Shown piece by piece: positions 18,424-26,329 of a stretch of 59,515 bases of DNA. The notes beneath the pieces are model-generated. The model searched no databases, had not been told where the DNA came from, and saw only the letters and a program-made list of their open reading frames with translations. The translations under genes were made by a program, and so were the position numbers. This DNA is from Bernardetia sp. (GTDB taxonomy: Bacteria > Bacteroidota > Bacteroidia > Cytophagales > Bernardetiaceae), in NCBI RefSeq assembly GCF_020630935.1, contig NZ_JAHDIG010000022.1, positions 1-59,515 on the forward strand, written 5' to 3'. Position 1 is the first letter of the stretch; each line of letters opens with the position of its first letter.

Positions 18424-18960
18424 ATGAATCGTGATCAAAAAACACAAGTAGTGAAGGATTTGGTGGAGAAGTTTTCTAATTCTGCGAACTTCTATGTAAC
18501 TGATTCTTCAGGAATGAGTGTTGAGCAAACTAATGCGTTTCGCCGTGCTTGTTTCGAAAAAGGCATAGAATACCGTGTAGCTAAAAATACACTTATTCGT
18601 AAAGCGTTAGAGCAAGTAGAAGGAGATTTCGAACCATTGACAGACAAAGGAGCTTTGAAAGGCTTCTCTGCAATTATGTTCTCTCCAGAAACTGCAAAAC
18701 TTCCAGCGCAAATCATTAAAGATTTTCGTAAAAAGAACAAATCACAAAAACCAGTATTTAAAGCTGCTTCTGTAGAAACAGCACTATTTTTTGGAGAGAA
18801 ACAGCTAGAAATGCTTAGCGAAATCAAATCCAAAGATGAAGTATTGGGTGATGTTATTATGCTTCTTCAATCTCCTGCACGCACAGTTACTGCTGCTATC
18901 CTTAGTGGTGGAGGTCGTGTTGCAGCGATGGTTAAAGGAATTGCTGAAAAAGGCGAATAA
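18424..18960 (+). CDS. rplJ: 50S ribosomal protein L10
   Basis: L10 anchors the L7/L12 dimers to 23S rRNA at the factor-binding stalk. The N-terminal domain contains GMSVEQTNAFRRACFEKGIEYRVAKNTL, the typical rRNA-binding part, and the C-terminal helix (GGRVAAMVKGIAEKG) is where L12 dimers dock. The product is 178 residues. The gap to rplL is unusually long at 266 bp and contains repeated hairpins and an attenuator-like structure. Confidence 0.96.
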   Translation: MNRDQKTQVVKDLVEKFSNSANFYVTDSSGMSVEQTNAFRRACFEKGIEYRVAKNTLIRKALEQVEGDFEPLTDKGALKGFSAIMFSPETAKLPAQIIKDFRKKNKSQKPVFKAASVETALFFGEKQLEMLSEIKSKDEVLGDVIMLLQSPARTVTAAILSGGGRVAAMVKGIAEKGE

Positions 18961-19226
18961 TAACTATCTGTTTGTAGATTTTTACTAAAGTCTCTAAACA
19001 AAGACAACTCAAATCATAACTGGAGTTAGTAGTTGTATAATTTTTATACAAAATGGCAACTAAGGAAGAAACTACTTTATCTCTCCGATTATGAATTTTA
19101 AAATACTGCTTCCAAGTTGTATTTCTTTTATACAAACGAACAGACGATGTTTGTTCAACCTTTTTATATTCATTGAGTCTTTATAAAAAGACTTTTATTT
19201 ACGAACCTCATTAAATAGTTAATATA
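18961..19226 (+). promoter_or_regulatory. Structured rplJ-rplL leader
   Basis: This 266-nt gap contains two hairpins with the same TTGTATA...TATACAA core. The first is TTGTATAA-TTT-TTATACAA at 19033-19051 (8-bp perfect stem) and the second is TTGTAT/ATACAA at 19117-19135. A third hairpin with a T-tract at 19176-19198 sits just upstream of rplL. The layout suggests regulation of rplL apart from rplJ. No similarity to a named RNA family is claimed. Confidence 0.45.
19176..19198 (+). terminator. Attenuator-like hairpin before rplL
   Basis: AGTCTT-TATAAA-AAGACT followed by TTTTATTT forms a weak intrinsic terminator 28 bp before the rplL ATG. It would be expected to lower read-through into rplL unless it is overridden. 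Confidence 0.4.
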
Positions 19227-19601
19227 ATGGCAGATTTGAAAGCAATCGCAGAACAACTTGTTGGTCTTACAGTAAAAGAAGCTAACGAGCTTGCAGACAT
19301 TTTGAAAGAAGATTACGGTATTGAGCCTGCTGGTGGTGGTGCTGTAATGATGGCAGGTCCTGCTGCTAGTGCTGAAGAAGCAGAAGAAAAAACAGAATTC
19401 GACGTAATTTTGAAATCTGCTGGTAGCTCTAAATTAGCAGTTGTAAAATTAGTTCGTGAGCTTACAGGTCTTGGCTTGAAAGAAGCGAAAGAATTGGTAG
19501 ATACAGCTCCTAAGCCAATCAAAGAAGCAGCTCCTAAAGCAGAAGCTGATGATATGGCGAAAAGACTTCAAGAAGCTGGTGCTGAAGTAGAGGTAAAGTA
19601 A
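19227..19601 (+). CDS. rplL: 50S ribosomal protein L7/L12
   Basis: L7/L12 forms the multicopy flexible stalk that recruits translation GTPases. The N-terminal dimerisation helix pair ([23 protein letters not shown]) binds L10. An alanine-rich hinge follows at about residues 40-55. The C-terminal domain has the conserved [20 protein letters not shown] and [17 protein letters not shown] motifs. The length of 124 residues is standard. In most bacteria rpoB follows, but here an intrinsic terminator and an unrelated gene come next. Confidence 0.97.
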   Translation: MADLKAIAEQLVGLTVKEANELADILKEDYGIEPAGGGAVMMAGPAASAEEAEEKTEFDVILKSAGSSKLAVVKLVRELTGLGLKEAKELVDTAPKPIKEAAPKAEADDMAKRLQEAGAEVEVK

Positions 19602-19652
19602 TCTGAACCCCTAACGAACTTTAGCTTAACAAAATAGCTTTAAGATTCTAAT

Positions 19653-19698
19653 AAAAACCTAAGATTTCTATTTTTGTAGATAGTCTTAGGTTTTTTTT
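19653..19698 (+). terminator. Terminator after rplL, with a -7-like box in its loop
   Basis: A 12-bp stem AAAAACCTAAGA / TCTTAGGTTTTT followed by T8 ends the ribosomal protein cluster. Its loop carries TATTTTTG at 19669-19676, a match to the -7 consensus, so it may also start transcription of the gene at 19760. Confidence 0.85.
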
Positions 19699-19759
19699 AT
19701 GGAAAAAAGAGTATTTTTGAACTCTAAATTATTGAATAATAAAACTGTGAATCTTTTCT

Positions 19760-20482
19760 ATGAAATACTTCAAATCAAAACATAACTGGCTTCTTTTTGT
19801 CTTAGCCTTTTTCACAGTCTTGAATCTATATGCCAATTACAAATATGATTTTGTATTAGAACTTGCTTCAAAGCCATTTCTGATTCCAACTTTAGGACTG
19901 TATTTCTTCCTCAACACAAGAAAAGTTGTGAACTCGTATAAAAAAGGTCTTGTTAAGTTTGTTCTTATTGCCCTTTTTCTCGCTTGGTTAGGCGATACAT
20001 TTCTTCTTTTTCAAAATCAGAATCCATTATTTTTTATACTTGGTTTGGGAAGTTTCTTGGTTTCTCATATTTTATATATTCTTACCTTCAAAAAATCTTT
20101 GAATAATCAAGAGCTAGGCGAGCCAAAAACATTGCTTATTCGTGCCATTCCTTTTATTGGTACAGCTATTTTGATGCTGACTTACTTGTACAAGTGGCTT
20201 ACTGGTGCAATGATAGTGGCAGTTCCTTTATATGTCTTAGTAATTGTTGTGATGGCTTTTATGGCAATGGAACGCTCTGGAAAAGTCTTGAAGGCAAGTG
20301 CAGAGTATGTTTTTTTTGGTGCATTTTTATTTATGGTTTCAGATTCGTTACTTGCCATTGATATTTTTGTGAGGAGTCTGACTATTCCGTATGCACCAGT
20401 CTTTGTTATGGCAACATATATTGCTGCACAGACACTCATTGTCTATGGAATGATGATTCAGATAAAATCTAGTTTAAATTAA
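19760..20482 (+). CDS. YhhN/TMEM86 family lysoplasmalogenase-like membrane protein
   Basis: This is a polytopic membrane protein of the YhhN family, whose animal members hydrolyse lysoplasmalogens. There are about eight hydrophobic segments in 240 residues. Family motifs include ELASKPFLIPTLGLYF near residue 34, LAWLGDTFLLF near residue 75, and FLVSHILYI. The two aspartate- or lysine-bearing motifs in membrane segments (SKP, GD) are those proposed for catalysis. It lies in the place normally held by rpoB. The activity in this organism is inferred from family membership only. Confidence 0.8.
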   Translation: MKYFKSKHNWLLFVLAFFTVLNLYANYKYDFVLELASKPFLIPTLGLYFFLNTRKVVNSYKKGLVKFVLIALFLAWLGDTFLLFQNQNPLFFILGLGSFLVSHILYILTFKKSLNNQELGEPKTLLIRAIPFIGTAILMLTYLYKWLTGAMIVAVPLYVLVIVVMAFMAMERSGKVLKASAEYVFFGAFLFMVSDSLLAIDIFVRSLTIPYAPVFVMATYIAAQTLIVYGMMIQIKSSLN

Positions 20483-20493
20483 TTCAATATTTC

Positions 20494-20525
20494 AACCGTC
20501 GTTGAGGTTAGAACCGTCAACGAGG
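20494..20525. repeat. Direct repeat AACCGTcgTtGAGG / AACCGTCAACGAGG
   Basis: Two 14-bp copies (20494-20507 and 20512-20525) differ at two bases. The second matches 13 of 14 bases of AACCGTAAACGAGG at 40379-40392, inside mobile element copy 2. It lies in the leader of fabI. Confidence 0.6.
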
Positions 20526-20555
20526 ATTATGAAGCAAACACAAATAAAAAATTAC

Positions 20556-21371
20556 ATGTATAATTTACTTAAAGGAAAAGTAGGTATTATTTCAGGAGCT
20601 TTAGACGAAAACTCTATTGCTTGGAAAATTGCAGAGACAGCACACGCAGAAGGTGCAAAATTTGTCTTGACGAATGCTCCTGTTGCCCTTCGAATGGGAA
20701 CTATTCAACAGCTGGCTGAAAAGTGTGAAACTATTGTAATCCCTGCTGATGCTACTTCTATTGAAGATTGGGAAAATCTTTACACAAAAGCAACAGAACA
20801 TTTGGGAGGTAAACTGGATTTTGCTTTACACTCTATCGGAATGAGTCCGAATGTTCGTAAGAAAAAAGATTATGGAGATTTGAATCATGCTTGGACACTT
20901 CAAGCTATTGATATTTCAGGACTTTCATTTCACAAAATGCTTCAAGTGGCTGAAAAAATGGATATTCTAAATGAAGAGGCTTCTGTCGTAGCTCTTTCTT
21001 ATATTGCAGCACAACGCACTTTTCCAGATTATAGTGATATGGCACATGCAAAAGCTGTTTTAGAATCTATTGCTCGTAGTTATGGTTATCGTTTGGGAAG
21101 ATCTAAAAAGGTAAGAATCAACACTGTTTCGCAGTCTCCAACAGCTACAACGGCTGGAACAGGTGTAGGAGGTTTTGATGCCTTTATGAATTATGCTGAG
21201 AAAATGTCTCCTCTAGGAAATGCTTCTGCTCAAGAATGTGCAGATTTTGTTATTTCTCTTTTCTCTGACTTTACAAAAAAAGTAACGATGCAAAATCTAT
21301 ATCACGATGGAGGTTTTTCTGCTATGGGGGTTTCGGAAGAAGTAATGGAAATGTTTGGAGAAGAAAAATAA
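20556..21371 (+). CDS. fabI: Enoyl-[acyl-carrier-protein] reductase FabI
   Basis: FabI is the NADH-dependent enoyl-ACP reductase that completes each elongation cycle of fatty acid synthesis and is the target of triclosan. The cofactor motif GKVGIISGALDENSIAWKIA is at residues 6-25. The catalytic tyrosine and lysine are Tyr159 and Lys166 (YSDMAHAK), with the conserved Tyr149 ten residues before, the FabI spacing. The start at ATG 20556 (MYNLLKGKVG) gives the usual 271 residues. ATG 20529 and TTG 20502 are in frame, but they lie in or next to a repeat and add nonconserved sequence. A bidirectional terminator follows at 21391. Confidence 0.94.
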   Translation: MYNLLKGKVGIISGALDENSIAWKIAETAHAEGAKFVLTNAPVALRMGTIQQLAEKCETIVIPADATSIEDWENLYTKATEHLGGKLDFALHSIGMSPNVRKKKDYGDLNHAWTLQAIDISGLSFHKMLQVAEKMDILNEEASVVALSYIAAQRTFPDYSDMAHAKAVLESIARSYGYRLGRSKKVRINTVSQSPTATTAGTGVGGFDAFMNYAEKMSPLGNASAQECADFVISLFSDFTKKVTMQNLYHDGGFSAMGVSEEVMEMFGEEK

Positions 21372-21390
21372 CTTTCAAAACATCTAAGAA

Positions 21391-21428
21391 AAAAGGTTAG
21401 CAAAACAGCTTTGCTAACCTTTTTTTAG
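21391..21428. terminator. Bidirectional terminator between fabI and 21450
   Basis: A 15-bp-plus stem AAAAAAGGTTAGCAAA / TTTGCTAACCTTTTTTT with a short loop lies between the convergent gene ends. Confidence 0.9.
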
Positions 21429-21449
21429 TTATGAGTTTTTTAAAAAATA

Positions 21450-22133
21450 CTAGAGACTCCAAGATAAACTTAGTGTTGGAGTAGGGTTTGGATTCAATAG
21501 GTTTGTACGGACAGATTTGAAGCCTAATCCAGAAGGCATAAAATCATTTTTAGTAACAACAGGAGTGGAAAACTGACCTACTTTTTTATTGTGGTAACGA
21601 ATAGTTTTTTTTAATTTATCTTGTGCTTTGATATTTAGGTAATATCCTCCTCCTACCATTAGAATTCCAATTCCAACAGGAAGAGTGTTTCTTAGTGTTA
21701 CTCCTTCTCCATAAGTAGAACCTAATAGAGGAGGTAGTCCTGTTGCAACAATAACAAATCCTCCTGCACCCATGAGTCCAAAAGAACCAATACGCATGTT
21801 GCGACTTTTTGATAAATCATCAGCTCCTTGATTGTTTCCAACATGTTTCATAAAAGCAATAGTTTCAGAAAATCTCATGGCTTTTTTTGCTCTCTTTACA
21901 TAAAAAAGTCTTGTTTTTTTGTCAAATGAAAGTTTTTGACCCAAAAAAGATTCATCTTTTTTATTAACTATTTCGTATTTTTTATTACCTATGGTAGCAT
22001 AGTAACTTCTGATTTTAGTCCTTGAAATTTCTAGTCCTTCATAACGACGCTCTTTGAAGTAGTCTTGTGCGTATGATGGTAACGTGAGGGAAAGAAATAA
22101 TCCCAAAAAAGTCAAAATAACTATATTTTTCAT
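21450..22133 (-). CDS. Hypothetical exported membrane protein
   Basis: I do not recognise this family. The 227-residue product has a signal peptide (residues 1-22, ending SYAQ). A strand-rich middle part follows (YYATIGNKKYEIVNKKDESFLGQK). Two glycine-rich hydrophobic segments come next at about residues 115-135 and 150-167. The tail is basic and serine-rich and ends PTLSLSWSL, resembling an outer-membrane terminal strand. It starts 40 bp after the end of the M48 protease gene on the same strand, so the two are probably one operon and may act together in the envelope. Confidence 0.65.
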   Translation of the reverse strand: MKNIVILTFLGLFLSLTLPSYAQDYFKERRYEGLEISRTKIRSYYATIGNKKYEIVNKKDESFLGQKLSFDKKTRLFYVKRAKKAMRFSETIAFMKHVGNNQGADDLSKSRNMRIGSFGLMGAGGFVIVATGLPPLLGSTYGEGVTLRNTLPVGIGILMVGGGYYLNIKAQDKLKKTIRYHNKKVGQFSTPVVTKNDFMPSGLGFKSVRTNLLNPNPTPTLSLSWSL

Positions 22134-22173
22134 TGTAGTATATTAAGTATTAAATATTTTGAAGTTGATTTAA

Positions 22174-24381
22174 TTATTTCCTCTTACGTTTGATTTGATT
22201 GAGGTGAGAGTGAGTTAATTTAGATAGCTTACCCTTCTTGATAGAGCTTCCTGACTTAGTGCCTTGTATCATTTTAATTTGTCCAGTATTTACATCATGC
22301 ATCATTGTAATGATTATAGAATTGTGTGATGTAAATGCTTTATATAAAGCGTATGGTAAAATAGGATACATGATTATTCCATAGAGAATATAATCGCCTT
22401 GAACTTTTTCTTTTTCATCTACGATAAGCATTCTAGTAAAATAAGGAGTGCCATACTTTTTTGATACTTTCATCAAAGCATCATAATTACTTGTAATCAT
22501 ATCAACTTCTGTTTCTCCCATTTCTCTATACCATGCATTTATTATAGCCAAATCATTGAAGGTTTCTATGCTATTTCCTTCAAATGAAGAAGGAGTTATC
22601 ATTATTGCATCTAGGTTTAGGCTTTGGCTTTCTTTGATAATAGCTTCATTTAATGACTTTTGTCGTTCTTCACTAGCAAATATATCTAAAGGTTGTTTTT
22701 TTCTTTCATTTAAGCGAATATACATTGGGTTTATTATCAACGTTTTGTCAATTCCTAAAGCATAGCCTTTTCGTCTTTCTTTTTGTATTCTTATAGCATC
22801 AGAATAAGAAGGTATTTGTTCTCTTTGCTTTTTTTCTGAATACATTTTATCTCCTTGCTTGCGTAGCTCTTCAAATTGAGCATGAGTTTGTATTTTTTGC
22901 CAAGCTGGATAGAGTAAATCTTCTGTATAATTGACTTTATTTTTCTTCTTACCTACAGTTTTTCCTTTGCTAAAGTCATTGTAGTATGACTTCATATCCA
23001 TTAAAAGACTCGGAATAGCTTGTTTCAAATAGGCTTCATTTGGATATTTGTCAAATGTCTCAAAACAATGTGCTAGAGCCAAAACAGTAAGCTGATAGTC
23101 ATCCAGTTCTTCTAAGGCAAAGTACCAATTTCTCCCATTCCAATCCATTCTGCTGTAAAGCTGGTCTAAGTAAATACGAGCTTTTGCATTGTCATATTTT
23201 GCAATTCCATAAAGTGCTTTTGTAAGAGACATTTGGACATACTTACTGTCTCCATATTGCTCTTGAAGTAATAGAGTATGATAAAGTGCATCGATATATT
23301 TAGCATCAGAAAGATATAACTGACAAAGCTCAAAACGAGCTATTTTTTGTACCAATTCAAATTTTTCCTTAGAAATAATATAATCTTTGCCTTTATTGGT
23401 CGCATTTGCTTTTCCTATACGTTCTAAAGCTAATTTTTGTCTTTCTTCTGCACTTGGGTGCGTACTGAAAGCTAAAAGTGCTTCCATTTCAGCAGAATCT
23501 AATTCTTCACGTTCAACAATATGAAGTGTATCAATATAGTATGTGCTGTCTGGTAGCTGAACGTAAGAGTTATTTAAAAATTTACTTTCAAAAACAAGTG
23601 TGTCAAACGGACGACGGGTATTTTGAAGCATATCAAAAGTCTTTGCTGTCTCTGAAAGGTCATATTTTGTGTTTTTAAAAATTTCCCAACCATAATCATC
23701 TGCTTCTATTTCGTGTTCTTTAGAATAGTTGCTTTGTGCAAGACGTTTGGCATAAAGCTCATCTGATTTATTGCCAAGGCGAAAGACGTTTTTATTTTTT
23801 TTGTCGTTAATTTCCTTTCCAAAAAGAAACTGGTTTATACTGTGTTGCTTTACGTAGTGTGTAATTTCATGAGCTAAAATATAAGCGAGTTGGGCTTCAT
23901 TTTCAGCACGAGCAACCAAGCCCAAATTGATAAAAATAGCTCCATCTGGATTGGCAAAAGCATTTGGAACAGGTGATTTTACCACATAAAAGCGAACTTT
24001 ATTGCGTAATTCTTCATCATTTTTTAGTAACTCTGAAGCAATCTCGTTCAGATACTGACTGACTTCATCTCCAAAAAGAACATTTCCACTCCAAAGCAAT
24101 TGCTTGAGTGAGAAGCTACTTTGAAGATTGAACTGATCAATATTTTTAGCTGTTTTTTTATCTATATCCTCTCCAATGTTTTCATTCTTAGATACATAAC
24201 GTTCGCTAACTGAAAGCAAGAAATCTTCTGGAACTGTTCCTTTTGATTGTAGAGGTTGATAATCTTCAAAAGTAATAGCATCTTGAGCATAGATACTTTC
24301 TGTAGATACAAAATAAGTGAGTAGAAGTACAATTATACTCATATTGGTAATGTACTTTCTAATAGATGTAGAGTAATTCAT
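22174..24381 (-). CDS. M48 family metalloprotease
   Basis: This is an exported zinc protease of peptidase family M48 (Oma1/BepA/HtpX group), probably acting in envelope protein quality control. The active-site motif HEITH lies at residues 171-175, and the downstream glutamate needed for zinc is likely in EHEIEADDYGWEIF. Before it come PNAFANPDGAIFINLGLV, a typical M48 strand pair. The remaining 500 residues are a TPR-like helical region and an unassigned C-terminal domain. ATG 24381 is chosen, giving 735 residues with an N-terminal membrane or signal segment ending IYAQ; the GTG at 24423 is less likely. A -7-like TACATTTG lies upstream at 24537-24544. Confidence 0.85.
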   Translation of the reverse strand: MNYSTSIRKYITNMSIIVLLLTYFVSTESIYAQDAITFEDYQPLQSKGTVPEDFLLSVSERYVSKNENIGEDIDKKTAKNIDQFNLQSSFSLKQLLWSGNVLFGDEVSQYLNEIASELLKNDEELRNKVRFYVVKSPVPNAFANPDGAIFINLGLVARAENEAQLAYILAHEITHYVKQHSINQFLFGKEINDKKNKNVFRLGNKSDELYAKRLAQSNYSKEHEIEADDYGWEIFKNTKYDLSETAKTFDMLQNTRRPFDTLVFESKFLNNSYVQLPDSTYYIDTLHIVEREELDSAEMEALLAFSTHPSAEERQKLALERIGKANATNKGKDYIISKEKFELVQKIARFELCQLYLSDAKYIDALYHTLLLQEQYGDSKYVQMSLTKALYGIAKYDNAKARIYLDQLYSRMDWNGRNWYFALEELDDYQLTVLALAHCFETFDKYPNEAYLKQAIPSLLMDMKSYYNDFSKGKTVGKKKNKVNYTEDLLYPAWQKIQTHAQFEELRKQGDKMYSEKKQREQIPSYSDAIRIQKERRKGYALGIDKTLIINPMYIRLNERKKQPLDIFASEERQKSLNEAIIKESQSLNLDAIMITPSSFEGNSIETFNDLAIINAWYREMGETEVDMITSNYDALMKVSKKYGTPYFTRMLIVDEKEKVQGDYILYGIIMYPILPYALYKAFTSHNSIIITMMHDVNTGQIKMIQGTKSGSSIKKGKLSKLTHSHLNQIKRKRK

Positions 24382-24727
24382 CAATGAATGAAGTTTAAAG
24401 TAAATACTATCACGATTGTTCACCTATATATCATATTGGATTTGGTATAGAGGGCTAAAAAACTTCATAGCTGATTGATAATGAAGTATTTTCTTCAAAG
24501 TTAAATCGTGATATATGACGATTTATAAAAGAAATGCAAATGTAAGAATTTTTATTGAAAAAAATAAAGTAGGCGTGAAAATAAATGATGTGTTTTCCAG
24601 TTGCTTTGAATGTTACTTCTGATTTTATTTTTTATTGGATTTTTTTAGGCTAACCTGTAAAGGTTTATCAAATGCTGAAAATAGATTGGTCTTTTAAAAA
24701 TTCTATTTCTAATACTTATAACTGTAT
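24382..24727. other. Intergenic region with a minus-strand -7-like box
   Basis: This 346-bp AT-rich gap lies between two minus-strand genes. The minus strand carries TACATTTG at 24544-24537, a match to TAnnTTTG that could serve the M48 gene. No gene or terminator with a T-tract was seen. Confidence 0.35.
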
Positions 24728-25501
24728 TCAAAATTTAAAATAATCTTTACACTCTACCAATTCACTCCAACGTGTATAGTTAAGTTTAGCATATTTCAGA
24801 AAATTCAGACCGTAGTCTCCCAAAGAGAAACCGTCATTTACTTCTAAAAGTAGTGTTTTTCTTTCTTTCGTAACACAGAAATCTATTCCATACGCTCTTG
24901 GTGCAGATCTGAAATCACGAATACAGTTTTGAATAACTTTGTAATCTGGATTTACAGTATAGTCTCCATTATATTGCCTAACGTCCAATATTTCATTGTA
25001 TCTCACAAAAACTCTAAATTCTGCTATGGGATGAATAAGTTCTGAACACCAAACTTCATAATTTTCTCCTTGTATGCCTTTTCCGATGAGGTCTTTTGAT
25101 GAGTTTATGACCAGTCCAGTAAAAAATTTTTGTTTGATTTCGTCTTTGGGTTTAATGAAAATATTAGGGAGTGTCTGACTTACTTCATCAATTGTCGAAG
25201 TCCAAATTTCTCTGCCTAAGTAGTTTCTAAGTTCTTTTGGATAATCAAAACCTGTTTGTAGCTTATGAAGATAGCCTAAATATTCTAGCCTACTTTTTAC
25301 AAATCCAATTCCACCAACAGCAATATTTTCCTTGTTGTCAAAATCAGTTTCTTTACTATTTTTTAAGGCTTTCATTTCTGCAATGCTATCTACTAACATA
25401 TTTTTTGCCCCCATAAACTCAAAGCCTTTCATAGCCGTAAAAGCTCCTAACTGTGGACGGTTGGCAACATTAATCGGATTCAAGACATAGACATCAATCA
25501 T
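24728..25501 (-). CDS. ATP-grasp domain protein (DUF4343-like)
   Basis: This 257-residue cytosolic protein looks like a DUF4343-type ATP-grasp enzyme. The C-terminal half has IAEFRVFVRYNEILDVRQY and GIDFCVTKERKTLLLEVNDG, the paired acidic and asparagine residues that bind ATP-magnesium in this fold. An upstream lysine sits in IFIKPKDE. Members ligate a carboxylate to an amine or thiol, but the substrates of this group are not known. It is transcribed divergently from the cyclophilin gene and has no biosynthetic partner nearby. Confidence 0.7.
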   Translation of the reverse strand: MIDVYVLNPINVANRPQLGAFTAMKGFEFMGAKNMLVDSIAEMKALKNSKETDFDNKENIAVGGIGFVKSRLEYLGYLHKLQTGFDYPKELRNYLGREIWTSTIDEVSQTLPNIFIKPKDEIKQKFFTGLVINSSKDLIGKGIQGENYEVWCSELIHPIAEFRVFVRYNEILDVRQYNGDYTVNPDYKVIQNCIRDFRSAPRAYGIDFCVTKERKTLLLEVNDGFSLGDYGLNFLKYAKLNYTRWSELVECKDYFKF

Positions 25502-25626
25502 TTTGAATAGAAATTTTAATGAAACTGTTTTTAATGGTAAATTTGTCTGATGATAAATAAACTACACAACTCATTTTAGAAAAGTTCTTAAAGCAAAACA
25601 ATATTTACACAAATTATTTTAACACA

Positions 25627-26277
25627 ATGAAAAATAACAATTTAATACGTTTACTATTTTCATTTATCTTAATTTCATTCCTTATGAGCAGTTCTTGCAA
25701 CACAGAAAAAGACCAAGTAATCACACTTTCTACTAAATTTGGCGATATGAAAATGATTCTTTTTGATGACACACCCCAACACAAAGAGAACTTTATCAAA
25801 TTAGTAAAAGATGGCACTTATGATGGCACAATCTTCCACCGAGTAATCAAAGGTTTTATGATTCAAGGTGGCGACCCATACACAAAAGATTCATCTAAAG
25901 ACCCTAGAGAATACGGAACTGGAGGACCAGGTTATACTGTTCCAGCCGAAATCAAATCTAACCACCCACATCGTAGAGGTGCAGTAGCAGCAGCAAGATT
26001 AGGTGATGGAGTGAATCCTGAAAGAAAGTCTAGTGGCTCGCAGTTTTATATTGTAGAGAAAGACAACGGAGCTAATCACTTAGACGGACAATATACCGTT
26101 TTCGGACAGGTTATCGATGGCTTTGATGTAATTGATAAAGTGGCTGAACAAAAAACGCAATACCCAGACCGTCCAGTAGAAAAGATTGTTGTGAATTTCA
26201 GTATAGACGAAGTTTCTAAAGAGAAAATCACAGAAAAATATGGTTATTCTTATCCTGAAGTAAAAACAGAGAAGTAA
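25627..26277 (+). CDS. Cyclophilin-type peptidyl-prolyl isomerase lipoprotein
   Basis: This lipoprotein catalyses cis-trans isomerisation of prolyl bonds during folding of envelope proteins. The lipobox ends at Cys24 (LMSSSC). The cyclophilin domain has TIFHRVIKGFMIQGGDP, GPGYTVPAEI, GSQFYIVEKD and the terminal TVFGQVIDGFDVIDKVA, all typical active-site segments, including the catalytic arginine in FHRVI. At 216 residues it is a single-domain enzyme. It is monocistronic, ending in a bidirectional terminator at 26286. Confidence 0.92.
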   Translation: MKNNNLIRLLFSFILISFLMSSSCNTEKDQVITLSTKFGDMKMILFDDTPQHKENFIKLVKDGTYDGTIFHRVIKGFMIQGGDPYTKDSSKDPREYGTGGPGYTVPAEIKSNHPHRRGAVAAARLGDGVNPERKSSGSQFYIVEKDNGANHLDGQYTVFGQVIDGFDVIDKVAEQKTQYPDRPVEKIVVNFSIDEVSKEKITEKYGYSYPEVKTEK

Positions 26278-26285
26278 TCATAACT

Positions 26286-26328
26286 AAAAAAATGGTCAAT
26301 GAAAAATGAATTTCATTGACCATTTTTG
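26286..26328. terminator. Bidirectional terminator between PPIase and cysN
   Basis: The stem AAAAATGGTCAATGAAA / TTTCATTGACCATTTTT, of about 17 bp with a short loop, lies between the convergent stops at 26277 and 26330. Confidence 0.9.
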
Positions 26329-26329
26329 T

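Noticed and set aside
24640-24680. Hairpin AACCTGTAAAGGTT as the terminator of the DUF4343 gene
   Set aside because: The stem is only 5 bp and the minus strand is followed by an A-run rather than T residues.
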